DNA from: Methylotenera_A sp040387515
GTDB taxonomy: Bacteria; Pseudomonadota; Gammaproteobacteria; Burkholderiales; Methylophilaceae
Reading direction: 5' to 3'
DNA length: 64,000 bases
Assembly (NCBI GenBank): GCA_040387515.1
Contig: JAZKDP010000007.1
Span: 62,001-126,000, forward strand
Part shown: positions 33,790 through 42,225 of the stretch, in pieces
Numbering within the stretch: position 1 is the first letter of the stretch
Layout: every line of letters starts with the position of its first letter
Position numbers and translations under genes: made by a program
The notes under the pieces: generated by a model
Seen by the model: only the letters and a program-made list of their open reading frames with translations
Databases searched by the model: none
What the model was told of the DNA's origin: nothing

Positions 33790-35127
33790 TTGGCACTTAA
33801 TAATTTAAAAAGAGAAGAATTTATAGAAATTCTTCATGAACAACTAAGCCCAGCTCATCCAATTCAATCTTTTGAACATCTATATGGACGTTATGACCAA
33901 CTTCAACAAATTGAGCAGGCTCTATGTGCCCCAGGAAGACATGTTTTTATTTATGGTGATAGGGGAGTAGGTAAGTCATCTCTTGCTCAAACTGCTGCAT
34001 TTAAACATCAATCATCTGACAGTCCCCCCATAATCATTGGCTGTGAAAAAAAATCTACGTTTTTGGGAATCATCCAGGCAATACTTGAAAGATTATTTAA
34101 TAATCCTTCTGGAGATCAAATTACACATACAACTAAGGTTGGTGTTAGTGTTCCAAAGCTTTCACTCGAGCATGAAACATCAATTAAAAAAGGTGAAATA
34201 CCAATAGCTAAAGATATAAATTCAGCTACTCATTTGCTCAATTATTACTCACTCAAATACTCCAAAAAAACACTTGTTGTACTTGATGAGTTCGATTTAA
34301 TTGGAGAGCAAAGTGAAAGAGGGCTATTTGCAGATTTTGTTAAACAGCTCGGAGATCAATTCGTAACAATTCAATTCATTTTTTGCGGAATTGGTAAGTC
34401 CCTTGATGAATTATTGGTTGCCCATGCATCTTCCTATAGATATATGCTGGGAATTGAGGTTCAAAGACTAGATTGGACAGCAAGGTGGGAAATAATTGAT
34501 AAGTCGTCTCATTCACTTGGGTTGACTATAAATGATGATTCTAGATTTAGAATTGCAGCGATTAGTGATGGCTATCCACATTACATTCATTTGGTATGTG
34601 AAAATTTGTACTGGGAATGTTTTAATGATGAAGAACCTATAGCTGAAGCAACACCAGAACATTACATAGCAGCAGTTAGAAAGACGGTAAAAGGGATTGA
34701 GCACCATCTAAGAAGATCATATGAGCAAGCTACGATGAAATCTTCGAATGATTATCATGAGGTGTTGTGGGCAGTAGCGGATCATTTTGAGCTTATACGT
34801 GCAACTTCAAGCATTTATTTATCATATTGCAGAATCATGGATTCAAAAAATGAAATTCCTATTGAGAGTGCAAAATTCAATCTTAAGTTGGGACAGCTCA
34901 AAACTTCTAGTTTTGGAGAAATCTTAGAGAGTTCAAAGCGCGGCTGGTATGAATACAAAGAAAATATTGTTCGTGGTTATGTAAGATTAAGAGCAGAGGA
35001 GCAGGGAGTTCGTTTACAGATTGAACATGAACCAACTCCTGATCCGAAAAGATTTACAGTGGGAGGAATTAAATCAAAACCTAATCCAGTTTACCCACGG
35101 CCAACATTTGGAAGAGTTTCCCGATAG
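33790..35127 (+). CDS. AAA/STAND-like ATPase of unknown function
   Basis: This 445-residue protein has a helical lead (FEHLYGRYDQLQQIEQAL), Walker A GDRGVGKSS (56-64), Walker B LVVLDEFD (162-169) and sensor-like VTIQFIFCGIGKS. A winged-helix-like section lies toward the end (SSNDYHEVLWAVADHFELIR). The layout (Orc/Cdc6-like AAA with C-terminal winged helix) occurs in mobile-element and defence proteins and in TniB/STAND ATPases. The start is TTG 33790 with AGGGTGG about 8 bases upstream. It is divergent from umuDC and read toward the integrase. No partner effector is fused. Confidence 0.7.
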   Translation: MALNNLKREEFIEILHEQLSPAHPIQSFEHLYGRYDQLQQIEQALCAPGRHVFIYGDRGVGKSSLAQTAAFKHQSSDSPPIIIGCEKKSTFLGIIQAILERLFNNPSGDQITHTTKVGVSVPKLSLEHETSIKKGEIPIAKDINSATHLLNYYSLKYSKKTLVVLDEFDLIGEQSERGLFADFVKQLGDQFVTIQFIFCGIGKSLDELLVAHASSYRYMLGIEVQRLDWTARWEIIDKSSHSLGLTINDDSRFRIAAISDGYPHYIHLVCENLYWECFNDEEPIAEATPEHYIAAVRKTVKGIEHHLRRSYEQATMKSSNDYHEVLWAVADHFELIRATSSIYLSYCRIMDSKNEIPIESAKFNLKLGQLKTSSFGEILESSKRGWYEYKENIVRGYVRLRAEEQGVRLQIEHEPTPDPKRFTVGGIKSKPNPVYPRPTFGRVSR

Positions 35128-35175
35128 ATATTTGAATTTAACTTTTATTTAAATGGGGAAAGAAAATCCCTAAGG

Positions 35176-36207
35176 CTATCTAAGTTTCTTTGCTATATCA
35201 GAGGGGTTAAGGTGGGTATACCGTTTGAGCATTGATAGTGTCTTATGCCCAGTAACGCTTGCTGCCTCCATTACATTTAAGCCCTTTTCAAATAAACGAC
35301 TGGTTCCTTCATGCCGCATATCATGCAATCGGATGCCTGGAATGTTGGCTGCTTTTCTGGCGGCATCCCAATCACTACGTAACTTTCTTGCAGTTATATC
35401 GAATATTTTTTTTGCTCCTATACCCTGTTTTCGCATCTTCAGCACTCTGAGTGCTGTTTTTGAAAGGGGCACGGCACGGCTTTCACCATTTTTGGTGTCA
35501 TGTAGTGTGGCGGAAGGTATTTTATAATCTATGTCCTTCCATTCAAGAGCCAGAACCTCGCCGCGTCGCATAGCTGTTTCAATAGCAAACAAGAATATGT
35601 TTTTGGCTTCACCTGAGAGGTTTTTTAGGAGATCTTCACCTTCATTTCCTTTAAGGCGTCTTTCTCGTGGTTTGCCATTGCTGGGCAGCTCTATTTTCCC
35701 ACTAACTGGATTTTCAACAGCTTTTGACCAGCGTGTGATTGCAATTTTATATAGATGTGAAATAAGACTAGCGTACTTACGCCTATTATTGTCACTTCCC
35801 CCAATTTCATCCATAAAGGCTAGTACGTCTTTAGGGGTAACCATGTAGAAACTTTTGCTAGCAAGCGTGGCTCTTTTTGCTTTATTTATGCGAGTGAGCT
35901 CAACAGCCGATCCTTTCTTAGCTGGAGTAACTTCTTTTTCATAGCGTTCTAGAGCTTGTTTAACTGTATATGAGCGAGACTCACGTTTTTTTGCCCGTGC
36001 CTCAAATATGCGTTTTTCATCGACATCTAATGAGCTTCCAGCACGTTGGAGATCTCTCCACGTCCTGGCTTCCTCAATAAAATCGAAGACTTGAGAAACT
36101 CTATGGCCGGCAACCATCATTTTTACTTGGAAGCTATATTTACCATATTGGTAGATGTTTTTATCTACCTTTTTCATCTGGACTTCGGGTGTTTTCTTGT
36201 GTAACAT
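35176..36207 (-). CDS. int: site-specific tyrosine recombinase (integrase)
   Basis: The 343-residue protein has an N-terminal arm-binding part (NIYQYGKYSFQVKMMVAG), a core-binding SAM-like domain and the catalytic domain. The catalytic residues are R in AMRRGEVLALEWKDID, K in LHDTKNGESR, H-x-x-R in LHDMRHEGTSRL, H in TGHKTLSML and the nucleophile Y in KRYTHLNP. I chose ATG 36207 over TTG 36213. It lies 110 bp from attR and is transcribed inward. It should join attP to the tRNA-Leu 3' end. The arm sites are likely the 10-bp-spaced repeats at both ends. Confidence 0.95.
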   Translation of the reverse strand: MLHKKTPEVQMKKVDKNIYQYGKYSFQVKMMVAGHRVSQVFDFIEEARTWRDLQRAGSSLDVDEKRIFEARAKKRESRSYTVKQALERYEKEVTPAKKGSAVELTRINKAKRATLASKSFYMVTPKDVLAFMDEIGGSDNNRRKYASLISHLYKIAITRWSKAVENPVSGKIELPSNGKPRERRLKGNEGEDLLKNLSGEAKNIFLFAIETAMRRGEVLALEWKDIDYKIPSATLHDTKNGESRAVPLSKTALRVLKMRKQGIGAKKIFDITARKLRSDWDAARKAANIPGIRLHDMRHEGTSRLFEKGLNVMEAASVTGHKTLSMLKRYTHLNPSDIAKKLR

Positions 36208-36238
36208 TCGCAATCTTTCGACCTTAGTTGTTTAAGTG

Positions 36239-36257
36239 TTTTCCAGAATTTTCCAGA
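36239..36257 (+). repeat. arm-type repeats near attR
   Basis: Two copies of TTTTCCAGA (36239-36247, 36249-36257), 10 bp apart, lie 60 bp inside attR. The same TTTTCCA core and spacing, in the same orientation, occurs inside attL. Confidence 0.5.
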
Positions 36258-36317
36258 TAATTAACTGTAAAATGATGTAAACCATTATACAACAAGGCTT
36301 TAATGGATGTAAAAGAG

Positions 36318-36374
36318 TGGATTTAGGTTCCAGCGCCGCAAGGCGTGAGAGTTCGAGTCTCTCCTTTCGCACCA
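36318..36374 (+). repeat. attR core (3' end copy of tRNA-Leu)
   Basis: Fifty-six of 57 bases match the tRNA 3' end at 10319-10375. It lacks the 5' half of the tRNA and is not a gene. The single change (C for T) leaves a GCAA tetraloop in the variable arm. Confidence 0.95.
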
Positions 36375-36399
36375 GTAATTATGCTTCAAATGCCCTGTA

Positions 36400-36430
36400 A
36401 AGCCCACGAATAGTGGGCTTTTGGCTTTAT
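36400..36430 (+). terminator. ancestral tRNA-Leu terminator, now separated by the element
   Basis: AAGCCCAC (36400-36407) pairs with GTGGGCTT (36413-36420) around GAATA and is followed by a T-rich tail. It lies 25 bp behind the tRNA-like end, where a tRNA terminator is expected, so it probably served the gene before insertion. Confidence 0.75.
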
Positions 36431-36572
36431 TACACGCCATTTTGTATTTGGTATTATGGGTAATAAATGGTTGTATTTGGCAGTATTAAGACTTATAGTT
36501 TGTACGTTTTCTATTCAAGATTCTGTACATTTTAGTAAGCCATATTTAAAAGTTATTCATAAAACCCATTCT

Positions 36573-37703
36573 ATGTCTCGTCCAGCTATTGCACATATTC
36601 GCTTAGATGCATTTAGGCACAACTATCGTGTTGCTAAACAACTGCATGCTGGTTTTGCTTTGGCGGTGATTAAAGCCAATGCTTATGGACATGGTGCTTT
36701 GCAATGCGCCAAGGCGATTGCGAATGAAACTGATGGTTTTGCGGTAGCGTGTTTAGAAGAAGCCTTGCAACTACGCCAAGCCGGTATAAAAAATCCAATT
36801 TTGTTGCTTGAGGGTTTTTTTGAAGCGATAGAGTTGCCAGAAATTGTGGCAAACGATTTGTGGATTGTAGTGCATGCCGAATGGCAACTGAACATATTGC
36901 TAGAGTCTAAGCTTGCAAACCCGCTTCATGTATGGCTTAAATTAGATACTGGCATGCATAGGGTTGGTTTTTCACCAAGTGATTATGTAAGTGCTTTTAC
37001 GCGATTAAATCAGCATGAAAATGTTGCAAAAATCGTCCATGTGAGCCATTTCGCCAATGCAGATAATTTAAATTCTGAGCATACAGAACAGCAAGTCACC
37101 GTTTTTCAGCAGACTATTAATCAATTGACCGGTGCAGATAATCATTCACTTGAAGCCAGCTTGGCAAATTCTGCCGCTATTTTAGGCTGGCCGCACGCAC
37201 GGGCTAACTGGTCGCGTCCAGGCATCATGCTGTATGGCGCGCATCCATTAGATGCAAATTTGCAAAATCATGCTGAAAAATATTCGCTGACAGAACAAAT
37301 ATTGCAGCCAGTGATGCAGTTAACGTCTAAAATCATCTCAATACGCACAATCAGCAAGGGTGAGTCGATTGGCTATGGCAGTATTTTTACGGCTGAACGC
37401 GATACCAAAGTTGGCGTTGTGGCTTGCGGTTATGCGGATGGTTATCCACGGCTGGCGACGGGTGAGAGCAAAATAGCCGCGCCAGTGGCTGTAGATGGCA
37501 AGTCTACACAATTAATTGGGCGTGTATCGATGGATATGTTATTTGTCGATTTAACGGATTTTCCAATGGCTGCGATTGGTAGCCAAGTAGAGTTGTGGGG
37601 CGATCAAATCTCGGCTAATGCTGTCGCCAAAGCGGCTGGAACAATTGCGTACGAATTGTTCTGCAATGTTAAACGAGTACAATTTTGTTATTCAGGTGAT
37701 TAG
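36573..37703 (+). CDS. alr: alanine racemase
   Basis: This 376-residue PLP enzyme makes D-alanine for peptidoglycan. The PLP lysine is K34 in ALAVIKANAYGHG, the substrate-side tyrosine is in SIGYGSIF, and VGVVACGYADGYPR and VSMDMLFVDLTD are family hallmarks. I chose ATG 36573 (MSRPAIAHIRLDAF), where homology begins. The frame is open 117 bases further up to ATG 36456, but that extension looks like untranslated DNA. With the element inserted upstream, any promoter that alr shared with the tRNA region has been displaced. Confidence 0.94.
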   Translation: MSRPAIAHIRLDAFRHNYRVAKQLHAGFALAVIKANAYGHGALQCAKAIANETDGFAVACLEEALQLRQAGIKNPILLLEGFFEAIELPEIVANDLWIVVHAEWQLNILLESKLANPLHVWLKLDTGMHRVGFSPSDYVSAFTRLNQHENVAKIVHVSHFANADNLNSEHTEQQVTVFQQTINQLTGADNHSLEASLANSAAILGWPHARANWSRPGIMLYGAHPLDANLQNHAEKYSLTEQILQPVMQLTSKIISIRTISKGESIGYGSIFTAERDTKVGVVACGYADGYPRLATGESKIAAPVAVDGKSTQLIGRVSMDMLFVDLTDFPMAAIGSQVELWGDQISANAVAKAAGTIAYELFCNVKRVQFCYSGD

Positions 37704-37821
37704 TTAAAAGTTTTTACTTAAGCATTAATCATAGAAGTCGTCATTTATAAATGCTGATTTATTAAGTTCTTAATTTATAAAGTGACATTGTTCAACAATA
37801 TTATTCATTAAAAGGCCTTAT

Positions 37822-38196
37822 ATGCAAGTTATTCAAACTCCCGACGCTCCAGCCGCAATCGGCCCTTATTCGCAAGCAATTGTAGTTGGCGATTTATTAT
37901 TTACATCAGGTCAAATTCCACTACGCGCTGATGGCACGTTAAATGACGGCGACATAGTCGTGCAAACAACGCAAGTGTTAGCCAATTTAAAAGCAGTGAT
38001 TGAAGCGGCAGGCGCAAATTTATCTAAAGTCGTAAAAACAACGGTTTTTCTAAAAAATCTGGATGATTTTGTTGCGATGAATAATGTTTACGCTGAGGCA
38101 TTTGGCAGTCACGCGCCTGCAAGGTCGACGGTACAAGTAGCTAAATTGCCACGCAGTGTATTGGTGGAAATTGAGGCAATTGTTTCGCTGGCTTAA
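37822..38196 (+). CDS. ridA: RidA-family enamine/imine deaminase
   Basis: This 124-residue protein matches RidA in length and motifs: PDAPAAIGPYSQAIVVGDLL, TSGQIPLRADG, ANLKAVIEAAGA, and SRSTVQV-type APARSTVQVAKLPRSVLVEIE with the key arginine and glutamate. It clears reactive enamines such as 2-aminoacrylate released by PLP enzymes, which fits its place next to alr. ATG 37822 is preceded by AAAGG. Confidence 0.95.
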   Translation: MQVIQTPDAPAAIGPYSQAIVVGDLLFTSGQIPLRADGTLNDGDIVVQTTQVLANLKAVIEAAGANLSKVVKTTVFLKNLDDFVAMNNVYAEAFGSHAPARSTVQVAKLPRSVLVEIEAIVSLA

Positions 38197-38557
38197 TTCA
38201 TCCATATGGGGCAACATTTAGTTGTTCTAAACAGACATCTTCAATTTAGGCCGCTTTTTGGTGGCCTAACTCAGTCTTCTGTATCAATGAGTTTGATTAG
38301 CGTAAGTTGCGTTAATACATTGGTATATTCAAATAGCATAATGGCTTTTAAATTGCTGCCACCATGCGTTAATAACACTCAACTAGCCAAGTAGTCAGAT
38401 AAATTTGTGCTAGAGGGTTTTTGATCCATTCCCCATCAATTTTACTCGGTGAATAAGACTGTAATAACGCTTCTTAATCGTGTTAAAATCGAAAAGTTAA
38501 AAATTAAAAAGCAGCCATAAAAAGGCAACCATAAAAGCTTAATTCACGGAAAATCTA
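38197..38557 (+). other. gene-free stretch upstream of gyrA
   Basis: There are 361 bases without a supported gene. A 62-codon frame (38206-38394) has no ribosome site and unlikely composition. The gyrA promoter should be here; TTAAAAT near 38492 could be a -10. No terminator or repeat of note is seen. Confidence 0.5.
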
Positions 38558-41116
38558 ATGGATCAATTCGCTAAAGAAACCCTACCAATCAGCCTAGAAG
38601 ATGAGATGCGCCGTTCATACCTTGATTATGCGATGAGCGTAATTGTAGGGCGTGCGTTACCTGATGTGCGTGACGGTTTAAAACCTGTGCATAGGCGCGT
38701 TTTATTTGCGATGCATGAGCTGAGCAACGACTATAACAAGCCATATAAAAAGTCTGCGCGTATCGTTGGTGATGTGATTGGTAAATATCATCCGCATGGC
38801 GATACCGCGGTGTATGACACGATTGTTCGTATGGCGCAAAATTTCAGTTTGCGTTATATGTTGGTAGATGGTCAGGGTAACTTTGGTTCTGTCGATGGCG
38901 ATAATGCGGCAGCGATGCGTTATACAGAAATCCGTATGTCAAAAATCGCGCATGAATTATTAGCGGATATTGATAAAGAAACCGTCGATTTTGGCCCTAA
39001 CTATGATGGCAGCGAGAATGAGCCGCTTATTATGCCAGCGCGTATTCCTAACTTGCTGATTAACGGTAGTTCAGGCATTGCTGTGGGCATGGCGACTAAC
39101 ATCCCGCCACATAACATCAATGAAGTATTGGACGCCTGTTTTGCGCTGCTTAAAGATCCTGAAACAGGTATTGAAGAATTAATCGAATTAGTGCCAGCAC
39201 CTGATTTCCCAACCGCAGGCATAATTTATGGCACAGTTGGTGTTAAAGAAGGCTATCGCACAGGCCGTGGTCGTGTGGTGATGCGTGGTCGCACGCATGT
39301 TGAAGATATGGATAAAAGTGGGGGTCGTCAGATGTTGATCGTCGACGAATTACCCTACCAAGTGAATAAGAAAACTTTCGTTGAGAAAATCGCTGAATTA
39401 GTTAACGAGAAAAAAATAGAAGGTATTTCTGATTTGCGCGATGAATCCGATAAATCGGGCATGCGCGTAGTGATTGAGCTAAAACGTGGCGAAATTGCAG
39501 AAGTCGTGCTGAATAATCTGTACAAACAAACGCAATTGCAAGACACATTCGGCATGAACATGGTGGCCTTATTAGATGGCCAACCACGTTTGCTGAACCT
39601 AAAACAAATGCTGGAAGCGTTTTTACGCCATCGCCGTGAAGTGATTACGCGCCGCACTGTATTTGAGCTGAAAAAAGCCCGTGCACGTGGTCATGTATTA
39701 GAAGGTTTGGCCGTTGCATTGGCAAACGTAGATGAGATGATCGCGTTAATTAAAGCCGCACCAACGCCACCAGAAGCAAAAATTTCGTTGATGGAGAAAA
39801 CTTGGCAATCGCCAGTGGTGGAAGAAATGCTAAAGCGTGCGGCGATGGAGGCATCGCGGCCAGAAGGCTTAAGTGTCGATTTCGGTTTAACATCTAATGG
39901 CTATCGATTAAGTGACGTGCAAGCGCAGGAAATCTTGCAAATGCGTCTGCAACGCTTAACTGGCCTAGAGCAAGACAAAATTGTCATTGAATACAAAGAG
40001 GTGATGGAAATTATTGCCGACTTATTAGATATTTTAGCGAACGCCTCACGCGTGACGACAATTATTAGCGATGAATTAACGGAAATTCGCCGGCAGTTTG
40101 GTGACAAACGTCGCAGTGAAATCGTGGCGAATGCGCAAGATTTATCATTAGAAGATTTAATTACGCCGCAAGATGTAGTGGTCACGCTATCGCATACCGG
40201 TTATGTGAAATCACAGCCGCTGGACGAGTATCGCGCACAACGTCGTGGTGGTCGTGGTAAACAAGCTGCACCGACTAAAGAAGATGACTTCATCGACAAA
40301 ATGTTTGTGGCGAATACGCACGATTACATTTTATGCTTCTCAAGCCGTGGTCGCGTGTATTGGTTGAAAGTGTACGAAGTACCGCAAGGTAGTCGTATTG
40401 GCCGTGGCAAACCAATTGTGAATCTATTCCCGCTTGAAGAGGGCGAAAAAATCAACGCGATTTTAGCAGTGAAAGAATTTGACGAAAATCATTTTATTTT
40501 CATGACAACCGCACGCGGTACCGTTAAGAAAACTGCATTGAGCGAATTCGCGAACCCACGTAAATCCGGCATTATCGCCATTAACTTGGACGATGATGAT
40601 TACTTGATTGGTGCAGAAGTCACCAACGGTAAAAACGATATTGTGTTGGTCTCCAATGGTGGTAAAGCAGTATGGTTTACTGAGGATGATGTGCGCCCAA
40701 TGGGCCGTGCAACACGCGGTGTACGCGGTATGAAGTTGGCGGCTAAACAACAAGTGTTGTCATTGTTAATTGCTGATAATGATCAACAAACAGTGTTGGT
40801 TGCGACAGAAAATGGTTATGGAAAACGCACTGTGTTGGCTGATTTCCGTCACTCTGGCCGTGGTACACAAGGCGTTAAGGCGATTGCTGTGAGTGAGCGT
40901 AATGGCTTAGTCGTTGCTGCAAAACTAGTGAATGAGGATGATGAAATCATGCTGATTACTACAGGTGGCGTGCTGATTCGTACGCGTGTAAAAGAAATTC
41001 GCGAGCTAGGCCGCGCAACGCAAGGTGTGACATTGATTAACTTGGGTGAAGGTGAGAAGTTATCTGGACTTGAGAAAATTGTTGAAACAGATGAAGAGTT
41101 GCCAGCTGAAGAATAA
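38558..41116 (+). CDS. gyrA: DNA gyrase subunit A
   Basis: The 852-residue subunit of the ATP-driven supercoiling enzyme carries the catalytic tyrosine Y122 (AAMRYTE) with the same numbering as E. coli. The quinolone region reads HPHGDTAVYDT (T83, D87). Threonine at 83 occurs naturally in other proteobacteria, so this is not evidence of selected resistance. The C-terminal pinwheel domain has the GyrA box (QRRGGRGKQ) and ends acidic (VETDEELPAEE). serC follows 20 bp on. Confidence 0.97.
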   Translation: MDQFAKETLPISLEDEMRRSYLDYAMSVIVGRALPDVRDGLKPVHRRVLFAMHELSNDYNKPYKKSARIVGDVIGKYHPHGDTAVYDTIVRMAQNFSLRYMLVDGQGNFGSVDGDNAAAMRYTEIRMSKIAHELLADIDKETVDFGPNYDGSENEPLIMPARIPNLLINGSSGIAVGMATNIPPHNINEVLDACFALLKDPETGIEELIELVPAPDFPTAGIIYGTVGVKEGYRTGRGRVVMRGRTHVEDMDKSGGRQMLIVDELPYQVNKKTFVEKIAELVNEKKIEGISDLRDESDKSGMRVVIELKRGEIAEVVLNNLYKQTQLQDTFGMNMVALLDGQPRLLNLKQMLEAFLRHRREVITRRTVFELKKARARGHVLEGLAVALANVDEMIALIKAAPTPPEAKISLMEKTWQSPVVEEMLKRAAMEASRPEGLSVDFGLTSNGYRLSDVQAQEILQMRLQRLTGLEQDKIVIEYKEVMEIIADLLDILANASRVTTIISDELTEIRRQFGDKRRSEIVANAQDLSLEDLITPQDVVVTLSHTGYVKSQPLDEYRAQRRGGRGKQAAPTKEDDFIDKMFVANTHDYILCFSSRGRVYWLKVYEVPQGSRIGRGKPIVNLFPLEEGEKINAILAVKEFDENHFIFMTTARGTVKKTALSEFANPRKSGIIAINLDDDDYLIGAEVTNGKNDIVLVSNGGKAVWFTEDDVRPMGRATRGVRGMKLAAKQQVLSLLIADNDQQTVLVATENGYGKRTVLADFRHSGRGTQGVKAIAVSERNGLVVAAKLVNEDDEIMLITTGGVLIRTRVKEIRELGRATQGVTLINLGEGEKLSGLEKIVETDEELPAEE

Positions 41117-41136
41117 CGATTTTATTTAAGAATAAT

Positions 41137-42210
41137 ATGAAGCAAATTTATAATTTTTCTGCAGGCCCTGCAGTACTGCCAAAACCTGTACTAGAACGTG
41201 CGCAAGCTGAAATGCTGGATTGGCATGGTAGTGGCATGAGTGTGATGGAAATGTCACATCGTGGCAAAGAATTCACCAGCATTTTAGAAAAAACAGAAGC
41301 AGATTTACGCACTTTATTGAGCATTCCAAACAATTATAAAGTGCTATTTTTGCAAGGTGGCGCGATTGCTGAAAATGCCATCATTCCGCTGAATTTGCTG
41401 GCAAATAAAAGCGCAGATTACGTCGTCACTGGCGCATGGAGCAAGCGCAGTGTTGAAGATGCGCGCGCATTTGGCGCCATTAATATTTCTGCGAGCAGCG
41501 AAGCAGATGGTTTTACATGTGTGCCCGATTTTTCAAGCTGGCAATTGAATAAAGACGCGGCTTATGTGCATATTTGTACCAACGAAACCATTCATGGCGT
41601 CGAGTTTGATGGTATTCCAAACACAGGAAGCGTGCCGATTGTAGCGGATATGTCCTCACATATTTTGTCGCGACCAATTGATGTAAGTCAGTATGGCGTG
41701 ATTTATGGCGGCGCCCAAAAGAACATTGGCCCTGCCGGTTTATGCATTGTGATTGTGCGAGAAGATTTATTGGATAAAGCGAATCCATTAACACCAGCGG
41801 TGTTTAATTGGAAAACACAGGCTGAAAATCATAGCATGATTAATACGCCACCGACTTACAGCATCTATATTGCTGGCTTGGTATTCGAGTGGTTATTGGC
41901 GCAGGGCGGTGTGGCGGCGATTGAGCAGAAAAATATTGCCAAAGCCAAGCTTTTTTATGATTATGTGGATAATAGTGATTTTTATAGCAACAACATTGCA
42001 GTGAATAATCGCTCACGCATGAATATTCCATTTAGATTGCAAGATGAAAAGCGCAACGATGCCTTTTTGAAAGGTGCTGAAGCGCAAGGTTTGTTGCAAT
42101 TAAAAGGCCACCGGATTGTTGGTGGCATGCGTGCCAGCATGTATAACGCTATGCCGATTGAAGGCGTGCAGGCATTGGTTGAGTATATGAAACAGTTTGA
42201 ACGCGCATAA
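41137..42210 (+). CDS. serC: phosphoserine aminotransferase
   Basis: This 357-residue PLP aminotransferase makes 3-phosphoserine (serine pathway) and acts also in pyridoxine synthesis. It starts IYNFSAGPAVLPKPVLE and has the PLP lysine in YGGAQKNIGPAGLCI. It is second in a gyrA-serC-pheA-hisC-aroG run, an arrangement common in beta- and gammaproteobacteria. Confidence 0.97.
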   Translation: MKQIYNFSAGPAVLPKPVLERAQAEMLDWHGSGMSVMEMSHRGKEFTSILEKTEADLRTLLSIPNNYKVLFLQGGAIAENAIIPLNLLANKSADYVVTGAWSKRSVEDARAFGAINISASSEADGFTCVPDFSSWQLNKDAAYVHICTNETIHGVEFDGIPNTGSVPIVADMSSHILSRPIDVSQYGVIYGGAQKNIGPAGLCIVIVREDLLDKANPLTPAVFNWKTQAENHSMINTPPTYSIYIAGLVFEWLLAQGGVAAIEQKNIAKAKLFYDYVDNSDFYSNNIAVNNRSRMNIPFRLQDEKRNDAFLKGAEAQGLLQLKGHRIVGGMRASMYNAMPIEGVQALVEYMKQFERA

Positions 42211-42225
42211 AAAAGTACATTAACC

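Larger units (their letters stand above)
10319..36374. mobile_element. 26-kb integrative (probably mobilizable) element in tRNA-Leu(UAG)
   Basis: Bounded by a 57-bp direct repeat of the tRNA 3' end (10319-10375 and 36318-36374), the element spans about 26.0 kb. It contains a tyrosine integrase at the right end, an IncP-like relaxase region with oriT, traKLM, trbJKL, a replication-initiator-like gene, umuDC and several defence-like cargo islands. The flanking chromosome is continuous in logic: the terminator expected behind the tRNA is found just beyond the right repeat. It has no T4SS ATPases, core complex or coupling protein, so transfer would need a helper. The integrase lies at the end far from the intact tRNA, whereas many tRNA-targeting elements have it adjacent. 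Confidence 0.93.

Noticed and set aside
10319..36374. CRISPR array or Cas genes in the element
   Set aside because: No regularly spaced repeat-spacer units and no Cas motifs were seen.
10319..36374. Insertion sequences inside the element
   Set aside because: No transposase motif (DDE or HUH Y1) and no terminal inverted repeats with target duplication were found.
36318..36374. Second tRNA-Leu gene
   Set aside because: Only the 3' part of the tRNA is present; it is the attR copy.
36456..36572. N-terminal extension of alanine racemase
   Set aside because: Family similarity begins at MSRPAIAHIR; the extension reads like leader DNA behind the terminator.
38206..38394. 62-codon plus-strand frame between ridA and gyrA
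   Set aside because: No ribosome site, no recognisable domain, composition like translated intergenic DNA.
38558..41116. Quinolone resistance change at GyrA position 83
   Set aside because: Threonine at 83 is natural in several proteobacteria; D87 is unchanged.
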